64,000 nucleotides of DNA from Georgenia sp. M64 (GTDB lineage: Bacteria; Actinomycetota; Actinomycetes; Actinomycetales; Actinomycetaceae). How positions within the stretch are numbered: position 1 is the first letter of the stretch; each line of letters starts with the position of its first letter. Location: the NCBI RefSeq assembly GCF_038049925.1, contig NZ_CP145809.1, positions 3,382,599-3,446,598 on the forward strand, given 5' to 3'. Of the stretch, positions 16,911-25,605 are shown in pieces. Both the position numbers and the translations under genes were made by a program. A model generated the notes under the pieces. The model did not search any database and was not told the origin of the DNA. It saw only the letters and a list, made by a program, of their open reading frames with translations.

Positions 16911-18055
16911 GTCAGGACCCCATGCAAGCGCTCAGCCCGCTGATATGCAGCGGTGACCGCGTCGACGGCGACGACTCCGACCAGCGCACCGTGGAGGGTG
17001 TGCTCAATGACGAGATCCGGTCCGGGGAGGGAGCGTTCTTCTGCGGTCGGGGTATACCCAATCCCGGTGATCGCGGTGCCGTGGATCAGCGCACCGTAGG
17101 CGCTCCGGGGCCGGTAAGGGCCGGGGTCGGGTTGCCCGGTGTGATCGTGGAGGAGTGCGGCCGCGGCGTGGGCGCCTTGGGCGGCGGCGTCGGCCCAGTG
17201 GTCGATGTGCCAGGTACCCAAATGGTGGTCGTGGTGCGTCGCGGCCGCGCCGGCGGCGTAAATGTGGGCAATACGGGCTCGGTGGCGGTCGTCGACGTCG
17301 ACTCCTCGAGTGAACGGTGACGGGCCGGTGGGGTCGGTGCCGAGGGCGACGATGAGCAGGTCGGCGGAGAGCAAGGTGGTGTCATCGAGGATGATGCCGA
17401 CAGAGTCTTCCCGGGGGTGCAGTGCGGCGATCGTTCGGCCGGGGAAGCTGGTGATCCGGGCGCGATGGGTGGCGGCGATGCGGGCGGCAAGGGTCGGTCC
17501 GAACGCGGATTGTCCGGGGATGCGGGCGCGGCTGATCAAAGCAACGTGGTGTCCGCGGTCTCGGAGGGATGAGGCGACCTCCGCTCCGGTGAAGCCTCCC
17601 CCGTAGATGGCGACGCGCGTCGGGGTGCCCGCGTGCTGCAGTCGTTCCCGGATCTTTTCGGCGTCGTCGAGGCTGTGCAAGGTGGTGACTCTCTGCACGA
17701 CCGCGGGGTGCCCTACGCCGGGGGTGTGCGGGTCCAGGGCGCGGGGGTGGCTGCCGGTCGCGATGAGGAGGGTGTCGTAGCGCAGCAGAGTTCCTGAACT
17801 CAGCGTCACGGTGCGCGCGGCAGCGTCGATGTGGACGGCGGTGTCGTCAAGCAGAGGGACTGCGGGTAGGGGCGCGTGGATGGTGTGCGGGAGTGTCGGT
17901 CCGAAGGCGACACCGGTGATGTGCATCCGGATGGAGGGGGTCTCTCCGGTGTGGGCCACGAGGGTGACGCGGACGTTCTCTGCTCGGGTGAGGGCGGCGG
18001 TAGCGGCGAGGCCTGCGGCACCGGCGCCGAGGACGATGACGTGGTGATCGGTCAC
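16907..18055 (-). CDS. FAD-dependent oxidoreductase (copper module 2)
   Basis: 382 residues, GTG start. It is a paralogue of 14109-15305 with the same layout: FAD motif GAGAAGLAATAAL at the N-terminus, NAD(P)H motif YGGGFTGAEVASSL near residue 150, late motif IAHIYAAGAAATHHDHH, and the shared WHIDHWADAAAQGAHAA stretch. It lies 58 nt behind the second CsoR-like gene and overlaps the MFS transporter by 4 nt. The His-rich HHDHHLG loop replaces a less His-rich one in the paralogue. Function is inferred from family only. Confidence 0.8.
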   Translation of the reverse strand: MTDHHVIVLGAGAAGLAATAALTRAENVRVTLVAHTGETPSIRMHITGVAFGPTLPHTIHAPLPAVPLLDDTAVHIDAAARTVTLSSGTLLRYDTLLIATGSHPRALDPHTPGVGHPAVVQRVTTLHSLDDAEKIRERLQHAGTPTRVAIYGGGFTGAEVASSLRDRGHHVALISRARIPGQSAFGPTLAARIAATHRARITSFPGRTIAALHPREDSVGIILDDTTLLSADLLIVALGTDPTGPSPFTRGVDVDDRHRARIAHIYAAGAAATHHDHHLGTWHIDHWADAAAQGAHAAAALLHDHTGQPDPGPYRPRSAYGALIHGTAITGIGYTPTAEERSLPGPDLVIEHTLHGALVGVVAVDAVTAAYQRAERLHGVLT

Positions 18056-18113
18056 GTGGTGCAGCTCGCTTCCGTTACGCGTGTCGGTTGGCGACGCTGC
18101 GATGGCAGTGGTG

Positions 18114-18401
18114 TCAGGTTCGGACGAGGCCGCTGACGGCGGTGCGAGTGTCGGCCAGGGTGTGAGGTTCGGTCAGAACGCCGGTGGCGTGGGCGTGCCG
18201 GAGGTAGTCGTTCAGGAGCGCCAGGGCCAGGCCTTCGAGGGCGCGTATGGTGGCGGAGATCTGTGTGAGGGTGTCGATGCACGGGCGGTCGTGTTCGACC
18301 ATGCCGGTGATGCCGCGGATCTGCCCTTCGAGGCGGCGTAGACGGTTGCGGTAGGCGCGGGCGTCGGCCGGGGCTGGTGTGCGGGGGGCGGGTGCGGTCA
18401 T
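18114..18401 (-). CDS. CsoR/DUF156 regulator lacking the second Cys
   Basis: 95 residues. The family pattern is clear (NRLRRLEGQIRGITGMVEHDRPCIDTLTQ), but where csoR has HLKHC this protein has YLRHAHA: the first Cys and the His are kept, the second Cys is Ala. Cu(I) sensing through the usual Cys-His-Cys set is therefore doubtful. It may sense another metal or signal, may use the extra His, or may work only in mixed tetramers with the csoR at 11576. It lies in the copA operon between the YHS gene and the FAD oxidoreductase. Confidence 0.82.
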   Translation of the reverse strand: MTAPAPRTPAPADARAYRNRLRRLEGQIRGITGMVEHDRPCIDTLTQISATIRALEGLALALLNDYLRHAHATGVLTEPHTLADTRTAVSGLVRT

Positions 18402-18459
18402 GGTGTGTCCTGTCTCCCGGGGTCCGCACCGTGATGGTGTGGACCCCGGGATGGAGGAA

Positions 18460-18702
18460 TTACGCCATGGTGGCGGCGTACTTGGCCGGGTCCGCGTCGA
18501 AGGCGGGGCCGCAGCCTGCGCAGCAGAAGTAGTACCGCTCGCCCTCGTAGTCGCGGAACAGGCCGGCTGCCTCGGCGGTGGCCTTGTTGACGGGGGTGCC
18601 CTCCATCACGGGGCAGGTCGTCATGTCCGCGCCGGTGGTGGTGTCGAGGAGGTTCTCGCGTCCACCGGGAGCGGGGGCGTTGGTGCTGCAACAGCTGGAC
18701 AT
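18460..18702 (-). CDS. small YHS-domain metal protein (copper module 2)
   Basis: 80 residues. It begins MSSCCSTNAPAPG, so it has an N-terminal CC pair, and then shows the YHS core TCPVMEGTPVN and YRDYEGER-like sequence with YYFCCAGCGPAFDADPAKY. It resembles 15371-15589 but uses Cys instead of His in its head. It lies 53 nt behind copA. A Cu(I) carrier that gives or takes copper at the ATPase is a reasonable guess. Confidence 0.8.
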   Translation of the reverse strand: MSSCCSTNAPAPGGRENLLDTTTGADMTTCPVMEGTPVNKATAEAAGLFRDYEGERYYFCCAGCGPAFDADPAKYAATMA

Positions 18703-18755
18703 AGGTGGTGTTCCTTCCGATGTGGGTGGTGGTGTGCGCTGGCGGGGTGGCCCGG

Positions 18756-21029
18756 TCAGCGCGCGATGCTCTTGAATCCGCGCAGACGCAGGCTGTTGCC
18801 CACGACGAACACGCTGGAGAATGCCATGGCGGCACCGGCGAGCATCGGGTTGAGGAGACCCAGGGCAGCGACGGGGATCGCGGCCGTGTTGTAGGCGAAC
18901 GCCCAGAACAGGTTGGTCTTGATCGTGCCCAGGGTCTTGCGGGACAGCCGGATCGCGTCGGCTGCGCTGCGCAGGTCGCCGCGGACAAGGGTGATGTCGG
19001 ATGCTTCGATCGCGACATCGGTGCCGGTTCCCATGGCCAGGCCCAGGTCGGCCTGCGCGAGCGCGGGGGCGTCGTTCACGCCGTCTCCGACCATCGCGAC
19101 GACCTTGCCCTCGCCCTGCAGGCGGGTGACGACGTCGACCTTGTCCTTGGGGAGGACTTCGGCGATGACCTGGTCGATGCCGACCTCGGCGGCGATCTGG
19201 CGGGCGACCGCCTCGTTGTCGCCGGTGAGCAGCACTGGGGTCAGGCCCAACGCCTTGAGCTGGGCGATGGCCTCCTTGCTGGTCGGCTTGACGGTGTCGG
19301 CGACGATCAGGATGCCGCGGGCGGCTCCGTCCCAGCCGACGGCGACGACGGTCTTGCCTTCGCTCTCGGCCTGCGCCTTGGCCAGCGCGACCTCTCCGCT
19401 CAGGTGAAGGGACCATTCGGCGAGCAGCGATTCCCGGCCGACGAGGACCGCGTGCCCGTCGACGACGCCCTGCACACCCTTGCCTTCGAGGTTGGTGAAG
19501 CCCTCCACGGCGGGTAGGGTCCCGACCTGCTGGGTGGCGCCCTTGGCGATGGCTTGCGCGATGGGGTGCTCGGAGGCGTCCTCGAGCGCTCCGGCGAGGC
19601 GGAGCAGCTCGTCCCGGTCGGTGCCGGGCTCGGTGATGACGTCGGTGAGGGTCATCTTGCCGGTGGTGACGGTGCCGGTCTTGTCCAGTACGACGGTGTC
19701 GACCTTGCGGGTGGATTCCAGCACTTCCGGGCCCTTGATCAGGATGCCCATCTGCGCGCCGCGACCAGTGCCGACCAGCAGTGCGGTCGGCGTGGCAAGA
19801 CCCAGGGCGCAGGGGCACGCGATGACGAGGACGGCGACCGCGGCGGTGAACGCGGCGGCGACGGGGAACCCGGCGCCGAGCCATGCACCCATCGCGATCA
19901 CGGCGATGAGGATTGCGATCGGCACGAACACACCTGAGATCTTGTCGGCGAGGCGTTGCACCTCGGCCTTGCCGGTCTGGGCGTCTTCGACGAGCTTGGC
20001 CATCTGCGCCAGTTGGGTGTCCGAGCCGACCCGGGTCGCGCGGATGACCAGACGGCCGCCGGCGTTCACGGTGGCGCCGGTGACCGGGTCGCCTTCTCCG
20101 ACCTCGACGGGGACGGATTCGCCGGTCAGCATGGACGCGTCCACGGCGGAGGTCCCCGAGACCACTACACCATCGGTGGCGATCTTCTCACCGGGCCGGA
20201 CGACGAACTCGTCTCCGACCTGGAGGTCGTCGATGGAGATCTTCGTCTCCACGCCGTCGCGCAGCACGGACACTTCCTTCGCGCCGAGCTCGAGCAGGGC
20301 GCGCAGTGCGGCGCCGGCCTGACGCTTGGAGCGCTTCTCGAAGTAGCGGCCGGCGAGGATGAACATCGTCACCCCGGCGGCGACTTCGAGGTAGATGTTC
20401 GCCGCGCCGTCCGAGGGGGCGAGGGTGAACTCGAACGGGTGCGTCATCCCGGGGGTGCCGGCGGTACCGAAGAACAGCGCGTACAGCGACCACAGGAACG
20501 CCGCGGTGGTGCCCATCGAGATGAGCGTGTCCATCGTCGCCGCCCCGTGGCGGAGGTTCGCCCATGCGGCCTTGTGGAACGGGAACGCCGCCCACACGAT
20601 CACCGGTGCGGCCAGCGCCAGCGACGCCCACTGCCAGTAGGTGAACTGCAGTGCGGGGATCATCGCCATCGCGATGACCGGGACGCTGAGCACGATGGAG
20701 ACGATCAGCCGGTTGCGCAGGCTGGTCAGTTCCGGGTCGGCGTCATCCGCGTCCGCGGCCTGGCCGGGGTCGTTCTTGGTTTTCTTCGGGGCCGGGAGCG
20801 CGGCGGTGTAACCGGTCTTTTCGACCTCGGCGATCAGCAGGGCCGGGTCGTACCCGGCGGGGATGGTGACCTTCGCCTTCTCGGTGGCGTAGTTCACCGT
20901 GGCCGCGACACCGTCGAGCTTGTTCAGCTTCTTCTCGATGCGGTTCGCGCAGGACGCGCAGGTCATCCCGCCGATCTGAAGTTCGACCGCGGAGTCCGCG
21001 GCTGAGCCTGCGGGGGCTGTGGTGCTCAT
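18756..21029 (-). CDS. copA: CopA-type (P1B-1) Cu(I) ATPase
   Basis: 757 residues. One N-terminal HMA domain with [15 protein letters not shown] (residues about 20-85), then eight membrane helices, TGES, CPC metal motif ([24 protein letters not shown]), [17 protein letters not shown] and [16 protein letters not shown]. These are the marks of Cu(I)-exporting P1B-1 pumps. It sits in the operon copZ, secreted protein, copA, YHS, CsoR-like, FAD oxidoreductase, MFS, headed by a CsoR-like operator at 22288-22302. Confidence 0.95.
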   Translation of the reverse strand: MSTTAPAGSAADSAVELQIGGMTCASCANRIEKKLNKLDGVAATVNYATEKAKVTIPAGYDPALLIAEVEKTGYTAALPAPKKTKNDPGQAADADDADPELTSLRNRLIVSIVLSVPVIAMAMIPALQFTYWQWASLALAAPVIVWAAFPFHKAAWANLRHGAATMDTLISMGTTAAFLWSLYALFFGTAGTPGMTHPFEFTLAPSDGAANIYLEVAAGVTMFILAGRYFEKRSKRQAGAALRALLELGAKEVSVLRDGVETKISIDDLQVGDEFVVRPGEKIATDGVVVSGTSAVDASMLTGESVPVEVGEGDPVTGATVNAGGRLVIRATRVGSDTQLAQMAKLVEDAQTGKAEVQRLADKISGVFVPIAILIAVIAMGAWLGAGFPVAAAFTAAVAVLVIACPCALGLATPTALLVGTGRGAQMGILIKGPEVLESTRKVDTVVLDKTGTVTTGKMTLTDVITEPGTDRDELLRLAGALEDASEHPIAQAIAKGATQQVGTLPAVEGFTNLEGKGVQGVVDGHAVLVGRESLLAEWSLHLSGEVALAKAQAESEGKTVVAVGWDGAARGILIVADTVKPTSKEAIAQLKALGLTPVLLTGDNEAVARQIAAEVGIDQVIAEVLPKDKVDVVTRLQGEGKVVAMVGDGVNDAPALAQADLGLAMGTGTDVAIEASDITLVRGDLRSAADAIRLSRKTLGTIKTNLFWAFAYNTAAIPVAALGLLNPMLAGAAMAFSSVFVVGNSLRLRGFKSIAR

Positions 21030-21064
21030 GATGTTCCTTCTTCTCTCAGGGCTCGCGGGAACGG

Positions 21065-22018
21065 TCAGTGACCGTCGCCGGTGCCGCTGTGTGAGTCATC
21101 CGTCGTCTGCTCGCCGGTGCCGTGACCGGCGTCGACGACGAACTCGGCGGTGTGAACCTGTCCATCGACCTGGAAGTCCAGGTAGAACAGGTAGCGGCCG
21201 GCGGTGGGGACGTCCGTCGCGAATCGGATGTCCGGGCCGGCGGTGTCTCCGGCCTGCGGGTCCTCGCCCTCGGCGTGCACGTGCAGGTAGGCCAGGTCGC
21301 CATCCCGCAGTGCGACCAGGTGCCCGAAAGCACCGAGGTAGGGCTGCAAGGTGGTGACCGGCTGGCCGTCGCGGGTAACCGACAGGGTCAGCTCGGAGCT
21401 CTCCCCCGCGATCAGGTCCCCGTCGAGGGTGACCGTGTACCCGTCGACGTCACTGCTGGTGGACGTGGCGGTGGGCGGGTTCGGGGTGAAGTCGCCGGCG
21501 ACGTCGATCGTGCGGGTCAGGGTGACCTTGTCGGGGCCGTCCGCAACGTCCGGCACGAAGTCGGCAAACACCCGATAGGTTCCTGCCTCGTCCCACTCCC
21601 ACGACGTCGACCAGGTGCCGCTGGCCTCATCGAGGGTGGGGTGCACGTGCCGGAACCCGGTTCCATCGGTGCGCACCGCGATGAAGTGCAGGTCCTTCTC
21701 GTGCGTGGTCTCGTAGTCGGTGAGCGGGTGACCGTCGGCGTCCAGGATCTGGAAGCTGAGCTCGCCCGATTCGCCGACCGTGGTCGGCGTGGTGATCGGG
21801 CTGAGCTGGTACCCGTATGCGGACAGGGCCACCCCGGGAACGGTGGCGGTCGTGGTGTCGCTCATGCCTGCGTGGTCCTCCATGGAGTTTTGGTCGGCGG
21901 CGGCAGTCCAGTTCGCGACCGCGCTGTCCGGGACGACAGCGCCAGCGATCGCGAATGATCCGCCGAACGCCACGGCAACGCCGAGGGCGTAGAGGCTCAG
22001 TCGTCCCGCAGCATTCAT
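21065..22018 (-). CDS. secreted/membrane-anchored protein of the copper operon
   Basis: 317 residues. The N-terminus ([23 protein letters not shown]) is a signal anchor. The rest looks like two all-beta domains ([38 protein letters not shown]) with scattered Met/His pairs such as EDHAGM, FRHVHP and [10 protein letters not shown], and a His-rich end. The repeated HVH sites suit copper binding outside the cell. Similar proteins occur beside actinobacterial copA genes, but I cannot name a characterised member. Its ATG overlaps the copZ stop (ATGA), and it ends 35 nt before copA. Confidence 0.75.
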   Translation of the reverse strand: MNAAGRLSLYALGVAVAFGGSFAIAGAVVPDSAVANWTAAADQNSMEDHAGMSDTTTATVPGVALSAYGYQLSPITTPTTVGESGELSFQILDADGHPLTDYETTHEKDLHFIAVRTDGTGFRHVHPTLDEASGTWSTSWEWDEAGTYRVFADFVPDVADGPDKVTLTRTIDVAGDFTPNPPTATSTSSDVDGYTVTLDGDLIAGESSELTLSVTRDGQPVTTLQPYLGAFGHLVALRDGDLAYLHVHAEGEDPQAGDTAGPDIRFATDVPTAGRYLFYLDFQVDGQVHTAEFVVDAGHGTGEQTTDDSHSGTGDGH

Positions 22019-22227
22019 CAGGAGCGCACCGCCGAGTAGCCGGCCTCGTCGACCGCGGCCAGCACAGCCGCGTCATCGATCGCGGCGTCCGAGGACACGA
22101 CGAGCTTGCCGGTCTGGGCGCTCACCTGGATGTCCTCAACGCCGGGGATCTGGGAGACCTCTTCACGGATGGACATCTCGCAGTGTCCGCACGTCATGCC
22201 GGTGACCTGGTACTCGTTGGTGGCCAT
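22018..22227 (-). CDS. copZ: CopZ-type copper chaperone
   Basis: 69 residues, a single HMA domain with VTGMTCGHCEMSI. It should bind Cu(I) through CxxC and pass it to the HMA domain of CopA. It is the first gene of the copA operon, 61 nt downstream of a CsoR-like palindrome, and overlaps the next gene by 3 nt. Confidence 0.92.
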   Translation of the reverse strand: MATNEYQVTGMTCGHCEMSIREEVSQIPGVEDIQVSAQTGKLVVSSDAAIDDAAVLAAVDEAGYSAVRS

Positions 22228-22287
22228 GATGGGTTTCCTTCCGTCGGTGAGAGCGCTGATCCGCGCTGCTCTCAACCGTAACACCCC

Positions 22288-22302
22288 TACCCCCCTAGGG
22301 TA
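22288..22302 (-). promoter_or_regulatory. CsoR-like operator of the copA operon
   Basis: TACCCCCCTAGGGTA, an imperfect palindrome of the CsoR type, lies in the short gap between copZ and the DUF59 gene and about 60 nt upstream of copZ. Confidence 0.65.
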
Positions 22303-22312
22303 TTCCCGTCGG

Positions 22313-22660
22313 CTACACCCGGATTCCGATCGCGGCCAGCATGTCGCGCCCGTCCGGGGTGATCAGGGCCGTGTTCCAAGGCGGCGACCAGACCCAGGCA
22401 ATGCGGTGATGCGGGATGACGTCGCGCAGTTGCAGCTCGATGTCGTGCTCGAGTTGTGCTGTCAGCGGGCAAGCCGGTGTGGTCAGCGTCATGGAGATGA
22501 TCGCCGTGTCTCCACCCTCGATCGAAACGTCGTAGACGAGGCCAAGGTTGACGATGTCGATGCCGAGTTCTGGGTCGAAAACGTAGAGCAGGGCGTCGAC
22601 CAAGAGTTGCAGGACCTCCTCCTCGGTGCGCCCGTCACCGAGCGTTGCCGTATTGCTCAC
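22313..22660 (-). CDS. DUF59/MIP18-type metal-sulfur cluster assembly protein
   Basis: 115 residues. FDPELGIDIVNLGLVYDV and MTLTTPACPLTAQLEHDI are the hallmark DP(E/D)xxxxIVxLG and TxxxCP motifs of the DUF59 (SufT/PaaD) family that helps build Fe-S clusters. Copper damages Fe-S clusters, so a place in a copper block makes sense. It ends about 85 nt before copZ on the same strand and has a CsoR-like sequence (22689-22703) upstream of its own start. Confidence 0.85.
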   Translation of the reverse strand: MSNTATLGDGRTEEEVLQLLVDALLYVFDPELGIDIVNLGLVYDVSIEGGDTAIISMTLTTPACPLTAQLEHDIELQLRDVIPHHRIAWVWSPPWNTALITPDGRDMLAAIGIRV

Positions 22661-22688
22661 CGACTCACCTCCACCGTTTCAGTACGTG

Positions 22689-22703
22689 TACCGGGCAGGG
22701 GTA
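22689..22703 (-). promoter_or_regulatory. possible CsoR-like operator upstream of the DUF59 gene
   Basis: TACCGGGCAGGGGTA resembles the other two CsoR-like sites but its left arm (CCGGG) is less C-rich. It lies about 30 nt upstream of the DUF59 start. Confidence 0.45.
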
Positions 22704-22815
22704 TAGGTTATCGGCGTTGAGCCCGTCAGTCAGCGCATCCGTCTCACCACTGTGGGCATGGCGGGACTAATACGGTAACGAGGGCCCCGGCGGATACCCC
22801 CGGAATAACGTCCAA

Positions 22816-23004
22816 TCAGCCCTTGCGGCGCGGGGGCACCCCGATCACGGCTGGCTGCTTTTCCGCCACTGCAGCCGCGTCAGCGCGGCGCACCCCCGTG
22901 GAAGACGAAACGAATCGACCAGCGGCGAGGTCGCGCTTGAGACGAGCCCTCAGTTCACGGGCGGCGGTGCGAGCCTCATCGCTGTAAGCGCTGGTCATAG
23001 TCAT
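22816..23004 (-). CDS. short unknown protein
   Basis: 62 residues with ATG start behind a GAAGGCGG sequence. The first half is a charged helix (DEARTAARELRARLKRDLAAGR), the second half is Ala/Pro rich and ends RRKG. It is the last gene before IS copy 2 in the copper block. No family recognised; it could be a remnant. Confidence 0.4.
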   Translation of the reverse strand: MTMTSAYSDEARTAARELRARLKRDLAAGRFVSSSTGVRRADAAAVAEKQPAVIGVPPRRKG

Positions 23005-23094
23005 TCACCGCCTTCTGGTCCGGGCAACGTCGGAGGGTCGACGATCTCGGATATCTCGATCGCCATTCTCGCATCCTCGGCGGTCGCGAGGCTA

Positions 23095-24037
23095 GGGCGT
23101 GTCTCCTAACTCCTGGGTGAGGTTGGCGGCAGGCTGGGAGGCGTGTCGCGAACCTCGTCTTTCTCGGATGCTGCGTGGGCTCGGATCGAGCCGTTGATGC
23201 CAGTCGCCTCGGCGAAGGGGGGTCGGCCGTTCCAGGATCACCGCCGAGTGGTCGAGGGGATCGTGTGGCGGTTCCGGACGGGGTCGCCGTGGCGCGATCT
23301 GCCGGCCGAGTTCGGACCGTGGCAGACAGTATGGAAGCGACACCGCCGCTTCAGCGGCGACGGCACCTGGGATCGGATCTTCGCGGAGGTCCTCGCCGAT
23401 GCGGATGCTGCAGGCGAGATCGACTGGGCCATCAGCGTGGACTCCACGGTCAACCGTGCGCATCAGCACGCGACGAACCTCCCGCGCGACACAGGGGGCT
23501 CTATCGAGTTACAAGAATCTGCGCGAGGAGCCGCCTGATCACGCGATCGGCCGGTCACGAGGCGGATTGAGCACGAAGATCCATCACCTCGTCGACGGGC
23601 GCGGTCTCCCGCTGGTCATCCTCGTCGGTCCCGGTCAGGCAGGTGACGCACCGATGTTCCCGGTCCTGATGGATCACCTCCGCGTCGCCCGGCGCGGGCC
23701 TGGCAGGCCTCGCACCCGCCCCGCCCGGGTCCGCGGAGACAAGGCGTACTCGTCCCGCGCGATCCGCACCCACCTGCGCGAACGCGGGATCATCGCGGTG
23801 ATCCCCGAACCGTCTGATCAGCAAGGGCACCGCAGGCGTCGCGGCTCCCGAGGCGGGCGCCCGGTCAGCTACGACATCGAGGACTACAAGGGCCGCAACG
23901 TCGTCGAACGAGGCTTCAACGAAGACAAGCAATGGCGCGGCCTCGCCACCCGTTACGACAAACTCGCCCTCACCTACCGCGGCGGCGCCATCCTCCGAGC
24001 CATCACCCTCTGGCTCAAACGGTTAGGAGACACGCCC
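23095..24037 (+). mobile_element. IS5-family insertion sequence, copy 2
   Basis: 943 bp, apparently identical to copy 1 and in the same orientation, TA on each side. It closes the copper block on the right and adjoins the 5' half of cmtR. Confidence 0.9.
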
Positions 24038-24040
24038 TAG
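23143..24040 (+). CDS. IS5-family transposase in two frames (copy 2)
   Basis: Same layout as the copy at 10532-11429: first frame from GTG 23143 to a stop at 23538 with the HTH domain and first catalytic Asp, second frame usable from about 23492 to 24040 with the second Asp and the Glu. The same frameshift is needed near an AGGGGGC run at 23493-23499. The lack of any difference between the copies indicates a recent arrival. Confidence 0.85.
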
Positions 24041-24169
24041 GTCGCGGGCGAGTACCGCCGGGTAGCTCGGGCCCTCGAGGAGTGTCATGAGGATGCGGGA
24101 GCGGGTCGGGTCGGCCATCGCCCGGCCCAGCCGGTTCATCACGTCCAGCCGCGAGGCAATAGTCAGCAT
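24038..24169 (-). pseudogene. cmtR: N-terminal part of the split cmtR gene
   Basis: Encodes MLTIASRLDVMNRLGRAMAD and on to LARDL, 44 codons that match the start of the intact cmtR at 28151. The reading frame then runs into IS copy 2. The remaining 75 codons plus stop are at 10254-10481. The original promoter (TGTATGGT just upstream of the ATG) is still here, so it now transcribes a fragment into the IS. Confidence 0.92.
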
Positions 24170-24255
24170 GCGCTGACCATACAGAACCTGCTGACCTCTC
24201 GTGTGTGGCTCCCGCTGCTGATATCTGCCCATCTGCATTGGTGTATGGTCGTGGC
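24170..24255. promoter_or_regulatory. divergent promoter region of split cmtR and arsR-CDF
   Basis: On both strands a TGTATGGT sequence lies 6 nt before the ATG (minus strand for cmtR, plus strand for arsR at 24256). The -10-like TATGGT so close to the start suggests leaderless transcripts. The same layout (TGTATAGT, 7 nt to ATG) precedes the intact cmtR at 28151. Confidence 0.5.
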
Positions 24256-24630
24256 ATGAGTGTGACGCCGTTGGATTCGTGTCAGGTCACCGCCGTCCAT
24301 CCGGAGAAGGTGGCGCTGACCCGGGAGAGGATCCCCGACGAGCGCGAGGCCGGCAGGTTGGCCGGGCTGTTCAAGCTCCTGGCGGACCCGCGCCGTGCCC
24401 GGGTGCTCTATGCGTTGCTGGAGGCCGGCGAGCTGTGCGTGTGTGACCTGGCGGCGTCGGTCGATGTCGCGGAGGCGTCGGTGTCCCAGGTGCTGCGGGT
24501 GCTGCGTACCGCTGGGGTGGTCGAGAACCGCCGGGAGGGGCGGATGGTGTACTACCGCCTCGCTGACGGGCATGTGCGGATGCTGCTGGACGTCTCCCGT
24601 GAGCACGCCCGCCACGAGGGGCAGGGCTGA
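24256..24630 (+). CDS. ArsR/SmtB-family metal-sensing repressor
   Basis: 124 residues. It has the winged-helix pattern FKLLADPRRARVLYALLEAGELCVCDLAASVDVAEASVSQVLRVLR (residues about 36-80, given here as landmarks) and the alpha-3 ELCVCDL metal box. With a C-terminal His/Asp set (DGHVRMLLDVSREHARHE) it also resembles SmtB/ZiaR alpha-5 zinc sites. Cd, Zn or Pb sensing is likely. Its stop overlaps the ATG of the CDF exporter (TGATG), so it controls and is coupled to that gene. Confidence 0.85.
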   Translation: MSVTPLDSCQVTAVHPEKVALTRERIPDEREAGRLAGLFKLLADPRRARVLYALLEAGELCVCDLAASVDVAEASVSQVLRVLRTAGVVENRREGRMVYYRLADGHVRMLLDVSREHARHEGQG

Positions 24631-25541
24631 TGGGGGCGGGACACAGCCATGCCCCGGCGACCGGGCATGCCGGTGGCCGCTACCGTCGGCGGCTGGCGGG
24701 GGCGTTCGCCCTGACGGCGGGCTTCTTCCTGATCGAGCTGGTCGCGGGGCTGGTGTCGGGGTCGTTGGCGCTGCTGTCGGATGCCGGGCACATGGCTGCC
24801 GATGTGGTGGTGCTGGGTGCGGCGCTGCTGGCGACGCGCATCGCGAGCCGGCCGGACTCCACAGGGCGACGCACCTATGGCTCCTACCGGACCGAGGTGT
24901 TCGCCTCGGCGTTGGCGGTGCTGGCGATGCTCGCGGTCGGGGTGTACGTGGTGGTCGAGGCCATCAGCCGGCTGGGCGACGCGCCGGAGGTGGCCTCCGG
25001 CGCTATGCTCGCGGTCGGCTTCGCCGGCCTGGTGATCAACATCATCTCCATGCTGCTGCTGCGCAGCGGGGCCAAGGACAGCCTGAACGTCAAGGGCGCC
25101 TACTACGAGGTGATCGCCGACGCCGCCGGGTCGGTGGGTGTCATGGTCGCCGGCGTGCTGATCATCCTCACCGGCCAGCCGATCTGGGACGTCGTGGTCG
25201 CGGCGCTCATCGCGGTCTTCGTCATCATCCGGGCAGTGGTTCTGGGCAGGCAGGTGATCGCGGTGCTGGGCCAGCACGCCCCGGAAGGGGTGGACCCGGA
25301 GGACGTCGCCGGTGACCTGGACGCGGTCGAGGGGGTGGAGGAGGTCCACGACCTGCACCTGTGGACCCTGACGTCGGGGATGAACGTGGCCACGGCCCAC
25401 CTGGTCGCTGACCAGGGCGCGGACCACGGCGCCGTGCTTGCCGGCGCGCGCCGGGTGCTGCGCGACCGTTACGGTATCGCCCATGCCACCTTGCAGGTGG
25501 AGGGCGCCGGCAGCGACGGCTGTCACGACCTGAGCTGGTAG
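24630..25541 (+). CDS. CDF-family Zn/Cd/Co exporter (CzcD-like)
   Basis: 303 residues, six membrane helices and a cytosolic C-terminal domain (VEGVEEVHDLHLWTLTSGMNVATAHL). The helix-II metal site is SDAGHMAADV (HxxxD). In helix V, where CzcD/ZitB proteins have HxxxD, this protein reads YYEVIADAAGS, that is ExxxD. Helix-V replacements are linked to changed metal choice in this family, so the metal may not be Zn alone. Metal2+ would be exchanged for protons. It is co-translated with the ArsR gene and followed by a 46-residue membrane protein. Confidence 0.88.
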   Translation: MGAGHSHAPATGHAGGRYRRRLAGAFALTAGFFLIELVAGLVSGSLALLSDAGHMAADVVVLGAALLATRIASRPDSTGRRTYGSYRTEVFASALAVLAMLAVGVYVVVEAISRLGDAPEVASGAMLAVGFAGLVINIISMLLLRSGAKDSLNVKGAYYEVIADAAGSVGVMVAGVLIILTGQPIWDVVVAALIAVFVIIRAVVLGRQVIAVLGQHAPEGVDPEDVAGDLDAVEGVEEVHDLHLWTLTSGMNVATAHLVADQGADHGAVLAGARRVLRDRYGIAHATLQVEGAGSDGCHDLSW

Positions 25542-25605
25542 CACTCGGCACGGAAGCCCGCTCGCGAGAGCCGCACATGCTTGAGCAACGTCTTAGGAGC
25601 GCGCG

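Larger units (their letters stand above)
10484..24037. mobile_element. 13.55-kb IS-flanked composite element with copper genes
   Basis: Two apparently identical 943-bp IS copies in direct orientation (10484-11426, 23095-24037) bound 11.7 kb of copper resistance genes and a tRNA-Cys. The outer flanks carry TA on both sides, and removing the whole block with one TA rejoins cmtR in frame at a CCTAGG site. This shows that the block entered as one unit, either by composite transposition or by two-step recombination between IS copies. Confidence 0.85.
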
